Both the position numbers and the translations under genes were made by a program. A stretch of 64,000 bases of DNA from Xenophilus aerolatus (GTDB taxonomy: Bacteria > Pseudomonadota > Gammaproteobacteria > Burkholderiales > Burkholderiaceae_C): contig JASCNX010000001.1 in the NCBI GenBank assembly GCA_029968055.1, forward strand, positions 434,001-498,000, written 5' to 3'. Position 1 is the stretch's first letter. The number at the start of each line of letters is the position of its first letter. Positions 31,408-40,286 of the stretch are shown here, one piece after another. The notes under the pieces are model-generated. The model was not told where the DNA came from. It did no database searches and worked only from the letters and a program-made list of their open reading frames with translations.

Positions 31408-33399
31408 CTATGGCATGTATCTCTCGACCGACGCCACCTCGCCCGCGTTGGAGAAGCCTCCGATGACCAGCACGCTCCCATCGTCCATCAGGCTCGCAGT
31501 GGCGGCCCGGCGCGCAGTCGACATCGGCGCGGCCAGCGTCCAGACATCCGCATCGGGGTTGTAGACCTCGGCCGTGGCCAGATTGCCGCCGCCCGCCAGG
31601 AGCACCCGTCCGTCGCTCAGGGTGTTCATGGTAGGCAGCGTGCGAGGAGCGCCTCCTGCGAGGACAGCGGTCGTCCAGCTCGATGTCGCCGGGTGGAAGC
31701 GTGCGGTGAGCGTGCCGCCATCGGTCATTGCCAGGACGCTGCCGTCGGCCAGCGCCACCGCATTGCAGACGTTGCCGGCAGGCAGCGGCGACGAAAGGGT
31801 GGTGGTGCTCCCGCTGTCGTTCACGGGGAACAGTTCTGCCGAGGTCACGAAGCCGGAGCGGTTGACGCCGCCGATCAGAAGCACCGCGCTTCCGCCCGGC
31901 AGCAACTGCGCGCCGTGCTGGCCCCGCGGTTCGGACAGCGGTGTGGTCAGCATTGCCCACGTCCCGGTGGCGACGTCATAGCGCTCGGCACTCTGGGAGA
32001 AGGTGATGCCGCCGCTCTGGCGGTAGCCGCCGATGACCATCAGGGTGCCGTCCGGCAGGAGGGTGGCCGAATGGCGCGTGCGTGCCTCGGCCATGCTGCC
32101 CGTGGCGGTCCAGGTGTTCGCCACCGGATCGTAAATCTCGGCACTCGCCACCGTCGTGAAGGCCAAGGCGTCACCGCCGGCGACCAGGACTCGGCCATCG
32201 AGCAGCAGCGTTGCGGATGCGTCCGCGCGCGCGGACAACATCGGTGCGGCCGCGGACCAGTTGTCGCTTGCGGCGTCGTAGACGGACACCAGGTTCGTGG
32301 GGCCGCCACTGGCGAAGCCGCCGATCAAGAGCACCTTGCCGCTGGCCAGCTTCACCGAGGTGGCGTAGTGACGGGCGACAGCAAGGTCCGGCGCTGGCGA
32401 CCAGCTCCCGCGGCTCGTGACGCCGATGCGAAGCTGTGCCTGCGCCGATCCGGCACTGTTGCTGGCGGTCAAGGTGTAGGTGGCTTGCGCCTGGAGCGCG
32501 GTCGGCGTTCCGCTGATGGTGCCGTTGGTCGCATTGAGGGTCAGGCCCGCGGGCAATGCGGGCACGACCGAGAAGCTGGTGGCCGGCCCGCCCGTGGTCT
32601 GCGCCGTGTTGGGCGCGATGGCTTCGGTCGTCACGTACAGCGCGGCCGTGGTCGTGTAAGCCAGCCCGAGGGGCGCCGCAACCGCGGCCTGGACCGCCAC
32701 GCGCAGCGTGACCGCGACGCTGCCCGTCGCGTTGCTGCCGGTGACCACATGGTCGGCCGCAGCCGCCGTGGCTGTGGGCGTTCCCTCGATCACCCCTGTC
32801 TGCGGGTTGAGCGCAAGCCCGGCGGGCAGCGGCGGGGTGACCTCGTAGCGTTCGATCGGTCCGCCGCCGCTGGTTGGCGTGTTCGGCGCGATGGCTTCGC
32901 CCACCGTGTAGACGGGCGCGAGGTCGCGGTAGGCGAGCCCCGCAGGCGCCGCTGGCGTCTGGCGCACTTCGATCTGCAAGCGCGCGGTGGTGCTGCCCCC
33001 GGCATTCGCTGCAGTGACCGTGTAGGCCGTGGCTGCAACGACGGCGGCGGGCGTGCCGCTGATGACACCCGTCGCCGTGTCGATCGCCAGGCCCTTGGGC
33101 AACGCCGGGCTGATGGTGTATCGATCCACCGTGCCGCCCTCGATGGTGGGGCGATTCGGCACGATCGGTTGCGCGACTTCGTAGACGGCCGCGTTCATCG
33201 CGTAGCTCAGGCCTGCCGGAGCTGCCGGGAGCGGGTTCGTGCCTGGTCCCAGTCCTGCGACCGAGAAGCCGCCCGATCCGCCACCGCCGCATGCGGTCAA
33301 TACCGCGACCAGCAGGAGCAGGGCGGAAAGCCGTGCACGAAATGCCGGCCGAGCGGCCATCCACGCGGCGCGCGGCGATAAGGTCAATGCATGAACCAT
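31408..33399 (-). CDS. Large surface lipoprotein with Ig-like and Kelch repeats
   Basis: 663 aa. Signal peptide with lipobox VLTAC (Cys 37) followed by GGGGSGG, so it is a lipid-anchored outer-membrane protein. Then come three repeats of about 90 residues with the pattern PAGLxY...GLxxxxxTGxISGTP (putative Ig/HYR domains, about residues 48-335), and a Kelch beta-propeller (six or so units with LLIGG, VLVAGG, LMVIGG, VLLAGG) to the end. Such proteins bind ligands at the cell surface. ATG 33399 has GGAG six bases upstream. The region before it (minus strand) has a perfect -35 TTGACA at 33520-33515 without a clear -10. Confidence 0.85.
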   Translation of the reverse strand: MVHALTLSPRAAWMAARPAFRARLSALLLLVAVLTACGGGGSGGFSVAGLGPGTNPLPAAPAGLSYAMNAAVYEVAQPIVPNRPTIEGGTVDRYTISPALPKGLAIDTATGVISGTPAAVVAATAYTVTAANAGGSTTARLQIEVRQTPAAPAGLAYRDLAPVYTVGEAIAPNTPTSGGGPIERYEVTPPLPAGLALNPQTGVIEGTPTATAAAADHVVTGSNATGSVAVTLRVAVQAAVAAPLGLAYTTTAALYVTTEAIAPNTAQTTGGPATSFSVVPALPAGLTLNATNGTISGTPTALQAQATYTLTASNSAGSAQAQLRIGVTSRGSWSPAPDLAVARHYATSVKLASGKVLLIGGFASGGPTNLVSVYDAASDNWSAAAPMLSARADASATLLLDGRVLVAGGDALAFTTVASAEIYDPVANTWTATGSMAEARTRHSATLLPDGTLMVIGGYRQSGGITFSQSAERYDVATGTWAMLTTPLSEPRGQHGAQLLPGGSAVLLIGGVNRSGFVTSAELFPVNDSGSTTTLSSPLPAGNVCNAVALADGSVLAMTDGGTLTARFHPATSSWTTAVLAGGAPRTLPTMNTLSDGRVLLAGGGNLATAEVYNPDADVWTLAAPMSTARRAATASLMDDGSVLVIGGFSNAGEVASVERYMP

Positions 33400-33594
33400 G
33401 AGGAGCTCCGATCGGGGGATGGCGGATGGCAGAGAGCGCGGCGGAACGCGGGAGCCGTTGCGACGGCTTTTCAAGAAACAAATGTAACGTCTTGAAAAAT
33501 ATCTGAACAGATTCTGTCAAGCCGAGCGCCTGTTGCCTGGGCGATAGGCGGCCCGGGCGCCGGCCGGGATACTGCTGGCGAAGGAGACCCACCC

Positions 33595-34428
33595 ATGAAC
33601 GAACGTGTCCAATGGATCCGCCACGACGACGGCGTCGTCGAACTGCACCTGAACCGACCCGACAAGATGAACGCGCTCGACCCGGCGATGTTCGATGCGC
33701 TGGTCGCCGCCGGCGAGCGCCTGCAGGATGACCGCACGGCGCGCGCCGTGGTGATCACCGGCCGCGGCAAGGCCTTCTGCGCGGGGCTCGACATGGAGTC
33801 CTTCGCGCGCATGGGCGACGAGGCCGCGGGCGCCGGCGTGCTGGGGCAGGGCGGCCGCGCCGACCTGATCGAGCGCACGCACGGCATCTCCAACGCCGCG
33901 CAGTACGTCGCCATCGCCTGGCGCGAGGTGCCGGTGCCGGTGATCGCGGCCGTGCACGGCGTGGCCTTCGGCGGCGGGCTGCAGGTGGCGCTGGGCGCCG
34001 ACCTGCGACTGGTCACGGCCGACACGCGGATGTCGGTCATGGAGATCAAGTGGGGCCTGGTGCCCGACATGGGCGGCACGCCGCTGCTGCGAGCGCTGGT
34101 GCGGGACGACGTCGCGCGCGAGCTGACCTACACCGGCCGCATCGTCGCCGGCGAGGAGGCCGTGGCGCTGGGCCTGGCCACGCGCGTGGTGGCCGACCCG
34201 CTGGCCGAGGCGCAGCGCCTCGCGCACGAGATCGCGGCGCGCAGCCCCGACGCCATCCGCGGCGGCAAGCGCCTGCTCAATGCCATGGCGAACCCCGGCG
34301 TGAGCGACGCCGAGCTGCTGCTGGCCGAATCGAAGGAGCAGCAGGCGCTGATCGGCAGCCCCAACCAGACCGAGGCGGTGCGCGCCAACATGGAAAAGCG
34401 TCCGCCGCGATTTGCAGACCCGGCCTGA
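33595..34428 (+). CDS. Enoyl-CoA hydratase/isomerase family protein
   Basis: 277 aa crotonase-fold protein. The two oxyanion-hole segments are visible: AFCAGLDMESF and HGVAFGGGLQVALGADLR. The acid/base region reads MEIKWGLVPDMGGTPLL, with the second catalytic Glu position replaced by Asp (PDMGG), which is common in non-hydratase members. It acts on a CoA thioester; beta-oxidation or aromatic acid degradation is plausible. GAAGGAGA precedes ATG 33595. It converges with the nitroreductase of the redox operon. Confidence 0.88.
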   Translation: MNERVQWIRHDDGVVELHLNRPDKMNALDPAMFDALVAAGERLQDDRTARAVVITGRGKAFCAGLDMESFARMGDEAAGAGVLGQGGRADLIERTHGISNAAQYVAIAWREVPVPVIAAVHGVAFGGGLQVALGADLRLVTADTRMSVMEIKWGLVPDMGGTPLLRALVRDDVARELTYTGRIVAGEEAVALGLATRVVADPLAEAQRLAHEIAARSPDAIRGGKRLLNAMANPGVSDAELLLAESKEQQALIGSPNQTEAVRANMEKRPPRFADPA

Positions 34429-34519
34429 GCATTGCCCCGGCGCCAGCCGGATCGGCTCGCCGCGCCTGCGGCATGAGCGTGGCCGATTCGCAGTGCCACC
34501 GTCGTAGCGCCACCGATGC

Positions 34520-35206
34520 TCAATCGCCGTGGAAGCGCACCCACTCGTCCAGCGGCGCGCGCTCCGACACCAGCGCGTTGACCGGGTGCGCCGGGTCGCG
34601 CTGCCCGATCGCCATGCCGCAGAACACCATCCGGCTGTCGGGCCAGTCGAGGAAGCGGCCGATCGTCTGCGGGTAGAAGGCCCAGCACTCCTGCGGGCAG
34701 CTGTCGAGGCCGCGCTCGCGCAGCAGCAGCATCACCGTCTGCAGGAACATTCCCAGGTCGCTCCATTGGGGCGGCCCCATCAGCCGGTCGACCGAGCACA
34801 TCAGCGCCGCCGGCGCACCGAAGAAGGCGTAGTTGTTGGCGAACCAGCGGCGCCGCGCCGCCTTGTCCTCCCGGCCGATGCCCAGCAGCGCATACATGTC
34901 TTCGCCGACGCGGAAGCGCCGGTCGCGCCAGGGCGCGGGCAGGGAGGGCGGGTACACGTCGTAGGCCGGCGCTTCGGGCTCGGCACCGGGTGCCAGGCGG
35001 GCCTGCATCAGCGCCTTGAAGTCCGCGAGCCGCTGGCCGGTCAGCACGTCCACGTGCCAGGGCTGCAGGTTGCCGCCGGAGGGGGCCCGGGAGGCGGCCT
35101 GCAGCACCTCGCGCAGCACGTCGGTGGGCACGGGGTCGGGCAGGAAGGCGCGTACCGACAGGCGGCTGTGAACCGCTTCGCGGACAGTCAGGAGAGGGGT
35201 GGACAT
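34520..35206 (-). CDS. Nitroreductase family FMN oxidoreductase
   Basis: 228 aa with the FMN-binding opening REAVHSRLSVRAFLPDPVP, the APSGGNLQPWH motif and the late GLDSCPQECWAFYP. Members reduce nitroaromatics or other electron-poor substrates with NAD(P)H. It is the last gene on the strand of the molybdenum operon, 91 bases after moaA; a 6-bp inverted repeat lies in that gap (35275-35291), so it may be partly separate. The family substrate range gives no exact assignment. Confidence 0.88.
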   Translation of the reverse strand: MSTPLLTVREAVHSRLSVRAFLPDPVPTDVLREVLQAASRAPSGGNLQPWHVDVLTGQRLADFKALMQARLAPGAEPEAPAYDVYPPSLPAPWRDRRFRVGEDMYALLGIGREDKAARRRWFANNYAFFGAPAALMCSVDRLMGPPQWSDLGMFLQTVMLLLRERGLDSCPQECWAFYPQTIGRFLDWPDSRMVFCGMAIGQRDPAHPVNALVSERAPLDEWVRFHGD

Positions 35207-35297
35207 GCGCCACTGTAGCGAGCGCGGTGCCGGCGCGTTTGGACGGTCCGCACATGCCCGCCGGCCGCGAGACCATGGCGTTCCGCGCCATCTGCCG

Positions 35298-36326
35298 CTA
35301 TCCGCCCGTCACCGACATGTGCCGCACCAGCTTCACCGGCTGCTCGCGGCCGGTGATCCGGAAGTCGTGGCCCTGCGGCTTGCGCGCGATGGCCCCGTCG
35401 ATGGCAGCGTGCAGCGCATCGTCGCTGGCCGAGGCACGCAGTGCGCTTCGCAGGTCGGTGCCGTCCTCGTGGCCCAGGCAGGTGTGGAGCATGCCCATGG
35501 CGGTGACGCGCACGCGGTTGCAGTCGCCGCAGAAGTGCTGCGTGAGCGGCGTGATGAAGCCCAGCAGGCCGCCGGTCTGCGTCACCCACGCATAGCGGGC
35601 CGGGCCGCCGCTGCGTCCGGCCACGTCGGCGAGCGACCAGCGTTGCTCGATCTGCCGGCGCAGCGCCGCCAGGCTCAGGAAGCCGTCCGCCCGGTCCATG
35701 CCTGTGTCGCCCAGCGGCATGGTCTCGATCAGCGTCAGCGCCATGCCGCGGCCATGCGCGAAGGCGATCAGGTCGTGGATCTCGTGCTCGGTGCTGCCGC
35801 GCAGCGCGACGGCGTTGAGCTTGACGGCAAGGCCCGCGGCCAGCGCGGCGTCGATGCCGTCCAGCACCGCCTGCAGCGAGCCGCCGCGCGTGAGCTGCGC
35901 AAAGCGATCTGCATCGAGCGTGTCGAGCGAGATGTTGATGCGCCGCACGCCGGCAGCGGCCAGACCTTCGGCCAGTTGCGGCAGGCGGGTGCCGTTGGTG
36001 GTGAGCGTCAGCTCGTCCAGCGAGCCGTCGCGCAGGCAGGGGGCGAGGCCCTCGAACAGCGAGAGGATGCCGCGGCGCACCAGCGGCTCGCCGCCGGTGA
36101 TGCGCAGCTTGCGCACGCCCTGGCGCATGAAGACACGCGCCACGCGCTCCAGCTCTTCCAGCGACAGCAGATCCGGGCTGGGCTGGAACTGCATGTGCTG
36201 CGGCATGCAGTAGACGCAGCGCAGGTTGCAGCGGTCGGTGACCGACAGGCGCAGGTAGCGCACGGCGCGGCCGAAGGGGTCGACCAGCGGCGGCAGCACG
36301 CCGCGGCTGCGGGTGTCCATCAGCAT
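35298..36326 (-). CDS. moaA: GTP 3',8-cyclase MoaA (molybdopterin synthesis), operon-borne copy
   Basis: 342 aa radical-SAM enzyme. First cluster motif CNLRCVYC (CxxxCxxC), GGEPLVRRG, the second cluster site CGDCNRVRV...LHTCLG, and the C-terminal GlyGly (SVTGG) needed for catalysis. It makes the precursor of the molybdenum cofactor from GTP. Its start overlaps the stop of the ferredoxin-NADP reductase gene by seven bases, so it is translated with the redox genes. A dedicated moaA beside a single molybdoenzyme suggests an operon that raises cofactor supply when that enzyme is induced; whether another moaA exists elsewhere cannot be seen. Confidence 0.95.
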   Translation of the reverse strand: MLMDTRSRGVLPPLVDPFGRAVRYLRLSVTDRCNLRCVYCMPQHMQFQPSPDLLSLEELERVARVFMRQGVRKLRITGGEPLVRRGILSLFEGLAPCLRDGSLDELTLTTNGTRLPQLAEGLAAAGVRRINISLDTLDADRFAQLTRGGSLQAVLDGIDAALAAGLAVKLNAVALRGSTEHEIHDLIAFAHGRGMALTLIETMPLGDTGMDRADGFLSLAALRRQIEQRWSLADVAGRSGGPARYAWVTQTGGLLGFITPLTQHFCGDCNRVRVTAMGMLHTCLGHEDGTDLRSALRASASDDALHAAIDGAIARKPQGHDFRITGREQPVKLVRHMSVTGG

Positions 36327-37654
36327 GCGGCGGCCTCCAGGCGGGCGGCGGCCCGCATCGCGTCCAGGTCGACGAACTTCTCGCGCGGCTTGCCCAGGGC
36401 GGTGCCGCGGGCCAGCTCGGCGCGGTCGATGCGCTGCCAGGCGCCATGGTCCACGGCGCGTTCGCAGGCCGCCAGCACGGCGGGGGCGGGTGCCACCGGC
36501 CGCTCGCGCAGCAGGGGCAGGTCGGCCAGCACCGCTTCAGCCGTCTGCACGCCGCAGGCGCGGTTGCTGCCGATGGTGCCCTGCGGACCGCGCTTGGCCC
36601 AGCCGCAGACGTACAGGCCGGCGACGGCGCGGCCGGCTTCGGTGATGCGTCCGCGCGCATTGGCATGCACGCCGCGCGCCGGGTCGTAGGGCACCCCCGG
36701 CAGCGGCAGCGCGCGTCGACCCACGCTGGCGAAGACCAGGCCGCAATCCAGCGTCAACTCGCCGCCGGCCGGGGCTTCCGGCGGACGGACGAAGTGCACG
36801 GCCTGTACCCGGCCGTGGCCGCTGATGGCGGCCGGCGCCAGGTGGAAGCGGAACACGCAGCGCCGCGGCTGTGCGGGCGCATGCGTCGAGAAGCCTTGCA
36901 GGAGTTGAATCGCCGCGCGGGCTTCCGCATCTGCGTCCGGCAGCGGGTCGAAGCTGTGCGCCGTCCAGTCGCCGTCGTCCAGCAGCGCATCGCAGCTGGC
37001 CAGGGTGTCGAACTCGTGCAGTTCCTTGGGCGAGAAGCGCGTCTGCGCCGGGCCGCGGCGGCCCACCACCACCACCTCGCGCACGCGGCTGTCGGCCAGG
37101 GCATCGAGGGCATGGGCGGCGATGTCGGTGCGGCGCAGCTCGTCCACCGGCCGCAGCAGGATGCGCGCGACGTCCAGCGCCACGTTGCCGTGGCCCACCA
37201 CCACCGCGCGTTCGGCCGAGAGGTCGAAGCGGCAGTCGCGCTGGTCCGGATGGCCGTTGTACCAGCCGACGAAGTCGCCGGCCGCATGGCAGCCGGGCAG
37301 ATCCTCGCCGGGAATGCCGAGCCGCCGGCTCTGCGCCGCGCCGGTGGCCAGCACCACCGCGTGGTAGCTGCGGCGCAGATCGTCCAGGGTCACGTCCTGC
37401 CCCAGCGCCACACCGCCCAGGAAGCGCAGGCCGGGCATGGCCGCGATGCGTTCGAACACGGCGCTCACCTGCTTGAGCTTGGGATGGTCCGGCGCCACGC
37501 CGTAGCGCACCAGACCGTGCGGCACGGGCAGGCGCTCGATCAGGTCCACCTGAAGGCCGGGGATGCCCGCGCGCAGCAGTGCCTCGGCGGTGTAGAAGCC
37601 GCTGGGGCCGGCGCCGACGATGGCGATGCGGAGAACGAGGGGCAGGGCACTCAT
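36320..37654 (-). CDS. Ferredoxin-NADP+ reductase, FprA/adrenodoxin-reductase type
   Basis: 444 aa. FAD motif IVGAGPSGFYTAEALL (residues 12-27), the family stretch GLVRYGVAPDHPKLKQV, and the NADP-binding GHGNVALDVARILL (GxGNxAxDxAR). It moves electrons between NADPH and a ferredoxin. It overlaps the upstream ferredoxin stop by four bases (ATGA) and the downstream moaA start by seven, so the three genes form a tightly coupled unit. Electron direction would be NADPH to FdI-type ferredoxin to the molybdoenzyme, or the reverse. Confidence 0.93.
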   Translation of the reverse strand: MSALPLVLRIAIVGAGPSGFYTAEALLRAGIPGLQVDLIERLPVPHGLVRYGVAPDHPKLKQVSAVFERIAAMPGLRFLGGVALGQDVTLDDLRRSYHAVVLATGAAQSRRLGIPGEDLPGCHAAGDFVGWYNGHPDQRDCRFDLSAERAVVVGHGNVALDVARILLRPVDELRRTDIAAHALDALADSRVREVVVVGRRGPAQTRFSPKELHEFDTLASCDALLDDGDWTAHSFDPLPDADAEARAAIQLLQGFSTHAPAQPRRCVFRFHLAPAAISGHGRVQAVHFVRPPEAPAGGELTLDCGLVFASVGRRALPLPGVPYDPARGVHANARGRITEAGRAVAGLYVCGWAKRGPQGTIGSNRACGVQTAEAVLADLPLLRERPVAPAPAVLAACERAVDHGAWQRIDRAELARGTALGKPREKFVDLDAMRAAARLEAAAC

Positions 37655-37956
37655 GCGCCTGCACCCTGCGGCAGCGCCGGCGCGCCCGGCAGCGGCGGCA
37701 GGCGCTGCGTGAGCACCGGCGTCAGCGCGGCGCGCTCGCGGTTGATGCCGATCCACTCCTTCTTGTCCGCCGGCAGCAGGAAGTCCGCCTGGATGGCGCT
37801 GACCGGACAGATGGGCGCGCAGCCGCCGCAGTCGATGCAGTTGTCGGGGTCGATGTAGGTCATGCGTTCGTCGACGTGGAAGCACTCCACGGGACAGACG
37901 GTGACGCATTCGGTGTAGCGGCAGCCGCTGCACAGGTCGGTGACGACGTAGGCCAT
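37651..37956 (-). CDS. 7Fe ferredoxin, FdI-like ([3Fe-4S][4Fe-4S])
   Basis: 101 aa. Cysteines C9, C12, C17 and C21 followed by Pro, plus C25, then C40-x2-C43-x2-C46-x3-C50-Pro. The pattern and the opening AYVVTDLCSGCRYTECVTVCPVEC (in parts AYVVTDLCSGCRY / TECVTVCPVEC) match Azotobacter FdI-type ferredoxins with one 3Fe and one 4Fe cluster. Small soluble electron carrier. It sits 20 bases after the molybdoenzyme gene and overlaps the reductase gene, so it is the obvious electron partner of both. Confidence 0.93.
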   Translation of the reverse strand: MAYVVTDLCSGCRYTECVTVCPVECFHVDERMTYIDPDNCIDCGGCAPICPVSAIQADFLLPADKKEWIGINRERAALTPVLTQRLPPLPGAPALPQGAGA

Positions 37957-37976
37957 GGGGGTGTCGGTCTCCCGAT

Positions 37977-40103
37977 TCAGAGTGCCGTGACCTGGACCAG
38001 CGTGTCCGAGAAGGTGGGCGCCCGCCCCAGGTCGGCGAACACGGCCGGCGTGATCGCATGCACGTTGCCGGTGCCGCGGCTGCTGCGGTGCCAGTAGCCC
38101 GAGGGCGCCACCACCAGGCCGGGCATCACATCGGCCGACAGCGTGGCCTTGGCCTCGAAGGCGCCGCGGTCGTTGAACACGCGGATGGGCGTGCCGGCCT
38201 CGATGCCGCGGCGGCTGGCGTCTTCCGGATGCAGCAGCACCAGTTGCTCCTCGCCGGCCTGCATCTGCTGCGCCGGCAGGTTGCCGAAGTTGGAGTTGAG
38301 GAAGGCATGGCTCTTGGGCGAGATCAGGCTCAGCGGGTAGCGCTCGGCCAGTGCCGGCGCCGTGGCCGGCGTTTCGTTGGGACGGATGTAGTGCGGCAGC
38401 GGGTCCACGGGCTCGCCGGACTGGTCGGCGCCGTAGCCCTGGCGGAACAGCGGGGCGACGAAGTTGCCGCCTTCGGCCAATGAGGACTTGAACTCGCACT
38501 TCCCCGAAGGCGTCGGAAAGTTGCCCTCGCGGTGCGGCGCCCAGTCGGCCGCGGCGGGCAAGGAAAGGCGCATGTAGCCGCGCACCTTGAGCTCGTCCAG
38601 CGTGATGCCCTGCATCACCGGGCTCGTCCAGTCCATCGACTCCGCGATCATCTGCGCGTCGCTGCGATGGAAGAAGGGGTCGTCGATGCCCATCGCCTTC
38701 GCCAGGCGGCGGAAGAGTTCGGTGTTGGGCACCGCCTCGCCCAGCGGCGCGATGGCCGCGTTGTTGTAGGTGAGGTAGAGGTGCCCCCAGGAGAACATGA
38801 TGTCCTCCTGCTCCAGCTGCGTGGTGGCGGGCAGCACGATGTCGGCATAGCGCGCCGTGTCGGTCATGAAGTGCTCGCTGACCACGGTGAACAGGTCATC
38901 GCGCATGAGGCCCTGGGCGATCTTGTCCTGCTCGCACACCATGGCCATGGGGTTGGCGTTGTAGACGAAGAGGGCGCGGATGGGCGGCCCCGACGGCAGC
39001 TCGCCGTTGAGCGCCGGGCCCAGCCGCCAGCTGTTGATCACGCGCATCGAGGCCGGCTGCAGGTCCGGCCGCATCAGGCCGGGCCAGTTGACCGGAAAGG
39101 CCCAGATGGGCAGCTGCAGCAGGCCGCCGCCCACATGCTTCCAGGCGCCGATCAGCGCTGGCAGGCAGGAGATGGCCCGCACCGTCTGGCCGCCGCCCGC
39201 ATGGCGCTCCACCGCCACGCCGATGCGGATCACCGCCGGCGGCGTGCTGGCGTATTCGCGGGTGAGCTTGAGGATGTCCTCGACCGGAATGCCCGTCTCC
39301 TCGGCCGCGAACTCGGGCGTGTACTGCGCCACGCGCTCGGCCAGCTCGTCGAAGCCGACGGTGTGCTGCGCGATGTAGTCGCGGTCCAGCCGGCCTTCCT
39401 TGATCAGGATGTGCGCCATGGCCAGCGCCAGCGCGCCGTCGGTGCCGGGCCGGATGGGGATGTGCCAGTCGGCCAGCCGCGCGGTGCGCGTGCGCACCGG
39501 GTCGATCACCACCAGCTTGGCGCCGTTCTTCTTGGCCTGCTCGATGAAGGGCCAGTGGTGCGAGTTGGTGCTGAGCGTGTTGCAGGCCCACAGGATGATG
39601 TAGCGCGCATGCACGAAGCTCTCGGGGTCCACGCCCGGCGTGTGGCCGATGGTCATCATGTAGGCGGTGCACGAGCCCGAGTCGCAGAAGGTGCGCTCGC
39701 ACACGGTGGCGCCCAGCTTGTTGAACAGCGGATCGCCCACGTTCAGGCCGTTGAGGATGCCCTGCGTGCCCAGGTAGCTGTAGGGCAGGATGGCCTGCGG
39801 CCCATCCTGCGCGATCACGTCCTTGAAGCGTGCGGCGATCTCGGCCACGGCCTCGTCCCAGCCGATGCGCTCGAACTGGCCGCTGCCCTTGGGCCCGGTG
39901 CGCCGCATCGGGTAGAGCAGGCGCTGGTCGCTGTAGACGCGGTCCTGGTAGTTGTTGACCTTCACGCACAGCCGGCCGCGGGTGAAGGGATGGTCGGGAT
40001 TGCCGCGCACGGCAATGGCCTTGCCGTCTTCGACCGTGGTGATGAGGGAGCAGGTGTCGGGGCAGTCATGCGGGCAGGCGCCCATCACGGTGGTGCGGGT
40101 CAT
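37977..40103 (-). CDS. Molybdopterin-dependent oxidoreductase, DMSO-reductase superfamily
   Basis: 708 aa. N-terminal [4Fe-4S] site C10-x3-C14-x3-C18-x27-C46 followed by V-K48, as in soluble DMSO-family enzymes. The Mo-ligand region is VCERTFCDSGSCTAYM (residues 134-149), with no selenocysteine; Ser or Cys is possible. The C-terminal dinucleotide domain ends near TPIRVFNDRGAFEAKATL. There is no Tat signal, so it is cytoplasmic. The subgroup is close to formate-dehydrogenase/thiosulfate-reductase-like proteins, substrate unknown. ATG 40103 has AAAGGAA upstream. It is the first gene of the operon, divergent from an AraC regulator 183 bases away. Confidence 0.9.
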   Translation of the reverse strand: MTRTTVMGACPHDCPDTCSLITTVEDGKAIAVRGNPDHPFTRGRLCVKVNNYQDRVYSDQRLLYPMRRTGPKGSGQFERIGWDEAVAEIAARFKDVIAQDGPQAILPYSYLGTQGILNGLNVGDPLFNKLGATVCERTFCDSGSCTAYMMTIGHTPGVDPESFVHARYIILWACNTLSTNSHHWPFIEQAKKNGAKLVVIDPVRTRTARLADWHIPIRPGTDGALALAMAHILIKEGRLDRDYIAQHTVGFDELAERVAQYTPEFAAEETGIPVEDILKLTREYASTPPAVIRIGVAVERHAGGGQTVRAISCLPALIGAWKHVGGGLLQLPIWAFPVNWPGLMRPDLQPASMRVINSWRLGPALNGELPSGPPIRALFVYNANPMAMVCEQDKIAQGLMRDDLFTVVSEHFMTDTARYADIVLPATTQLEQEDIMFSWGHLYLTYNNAAIAPLGEAVPNTELFRRLAKAMGIDDPFFHRSDAQMIAESMDWTSPVMQGITLDELKVRGYMRLSLPAAADWAPHREGNFPTPSGKCEFKSSLAEGGNFVAPLFRQGYGADQSGEPVDPLPHYIRPNETPATAPALAERYPLSLISPKSHAFLNSNFGNLPAQQMQAGEEQLVLLHPEDASRRGIEAGTPIRVFNDRGAFEAKATLSADVMPGLVVAPSGYWHRSSRGTGNVHAITPAVFADLGRAPTFSDTLVQVTAL

Positions 40104-40286
40104 GGGGATTCCTTTCGCTCGTCGGCGCATCGGTGGGATGCATCGAGTCTGGCGAGCCGGGGCCCCGAATCCCTTGTCCGGGTTTGCTCTGTTCTTGTCC
40201 TCGTCTGCTGCTTCGACGATTGGCATGGAATCTGCGAGACGCGCACCACATCCGCGGTCGCGGCGCATCGACAACCTGCCAGCACC

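Noticed and set aside
29009-33381. Plus-strand ORFs of 781 and 676 aa
   Set aside because: Antisense of the PhoX-like and Kelch genes, whose domains and signal peptides are clear.
33490-33525. LexA-like half-sites (ACAG/CTGT) upstream of the Kelch gene
   Set aside because: The half-sites are in the wrong order and spacing for an SOS box.
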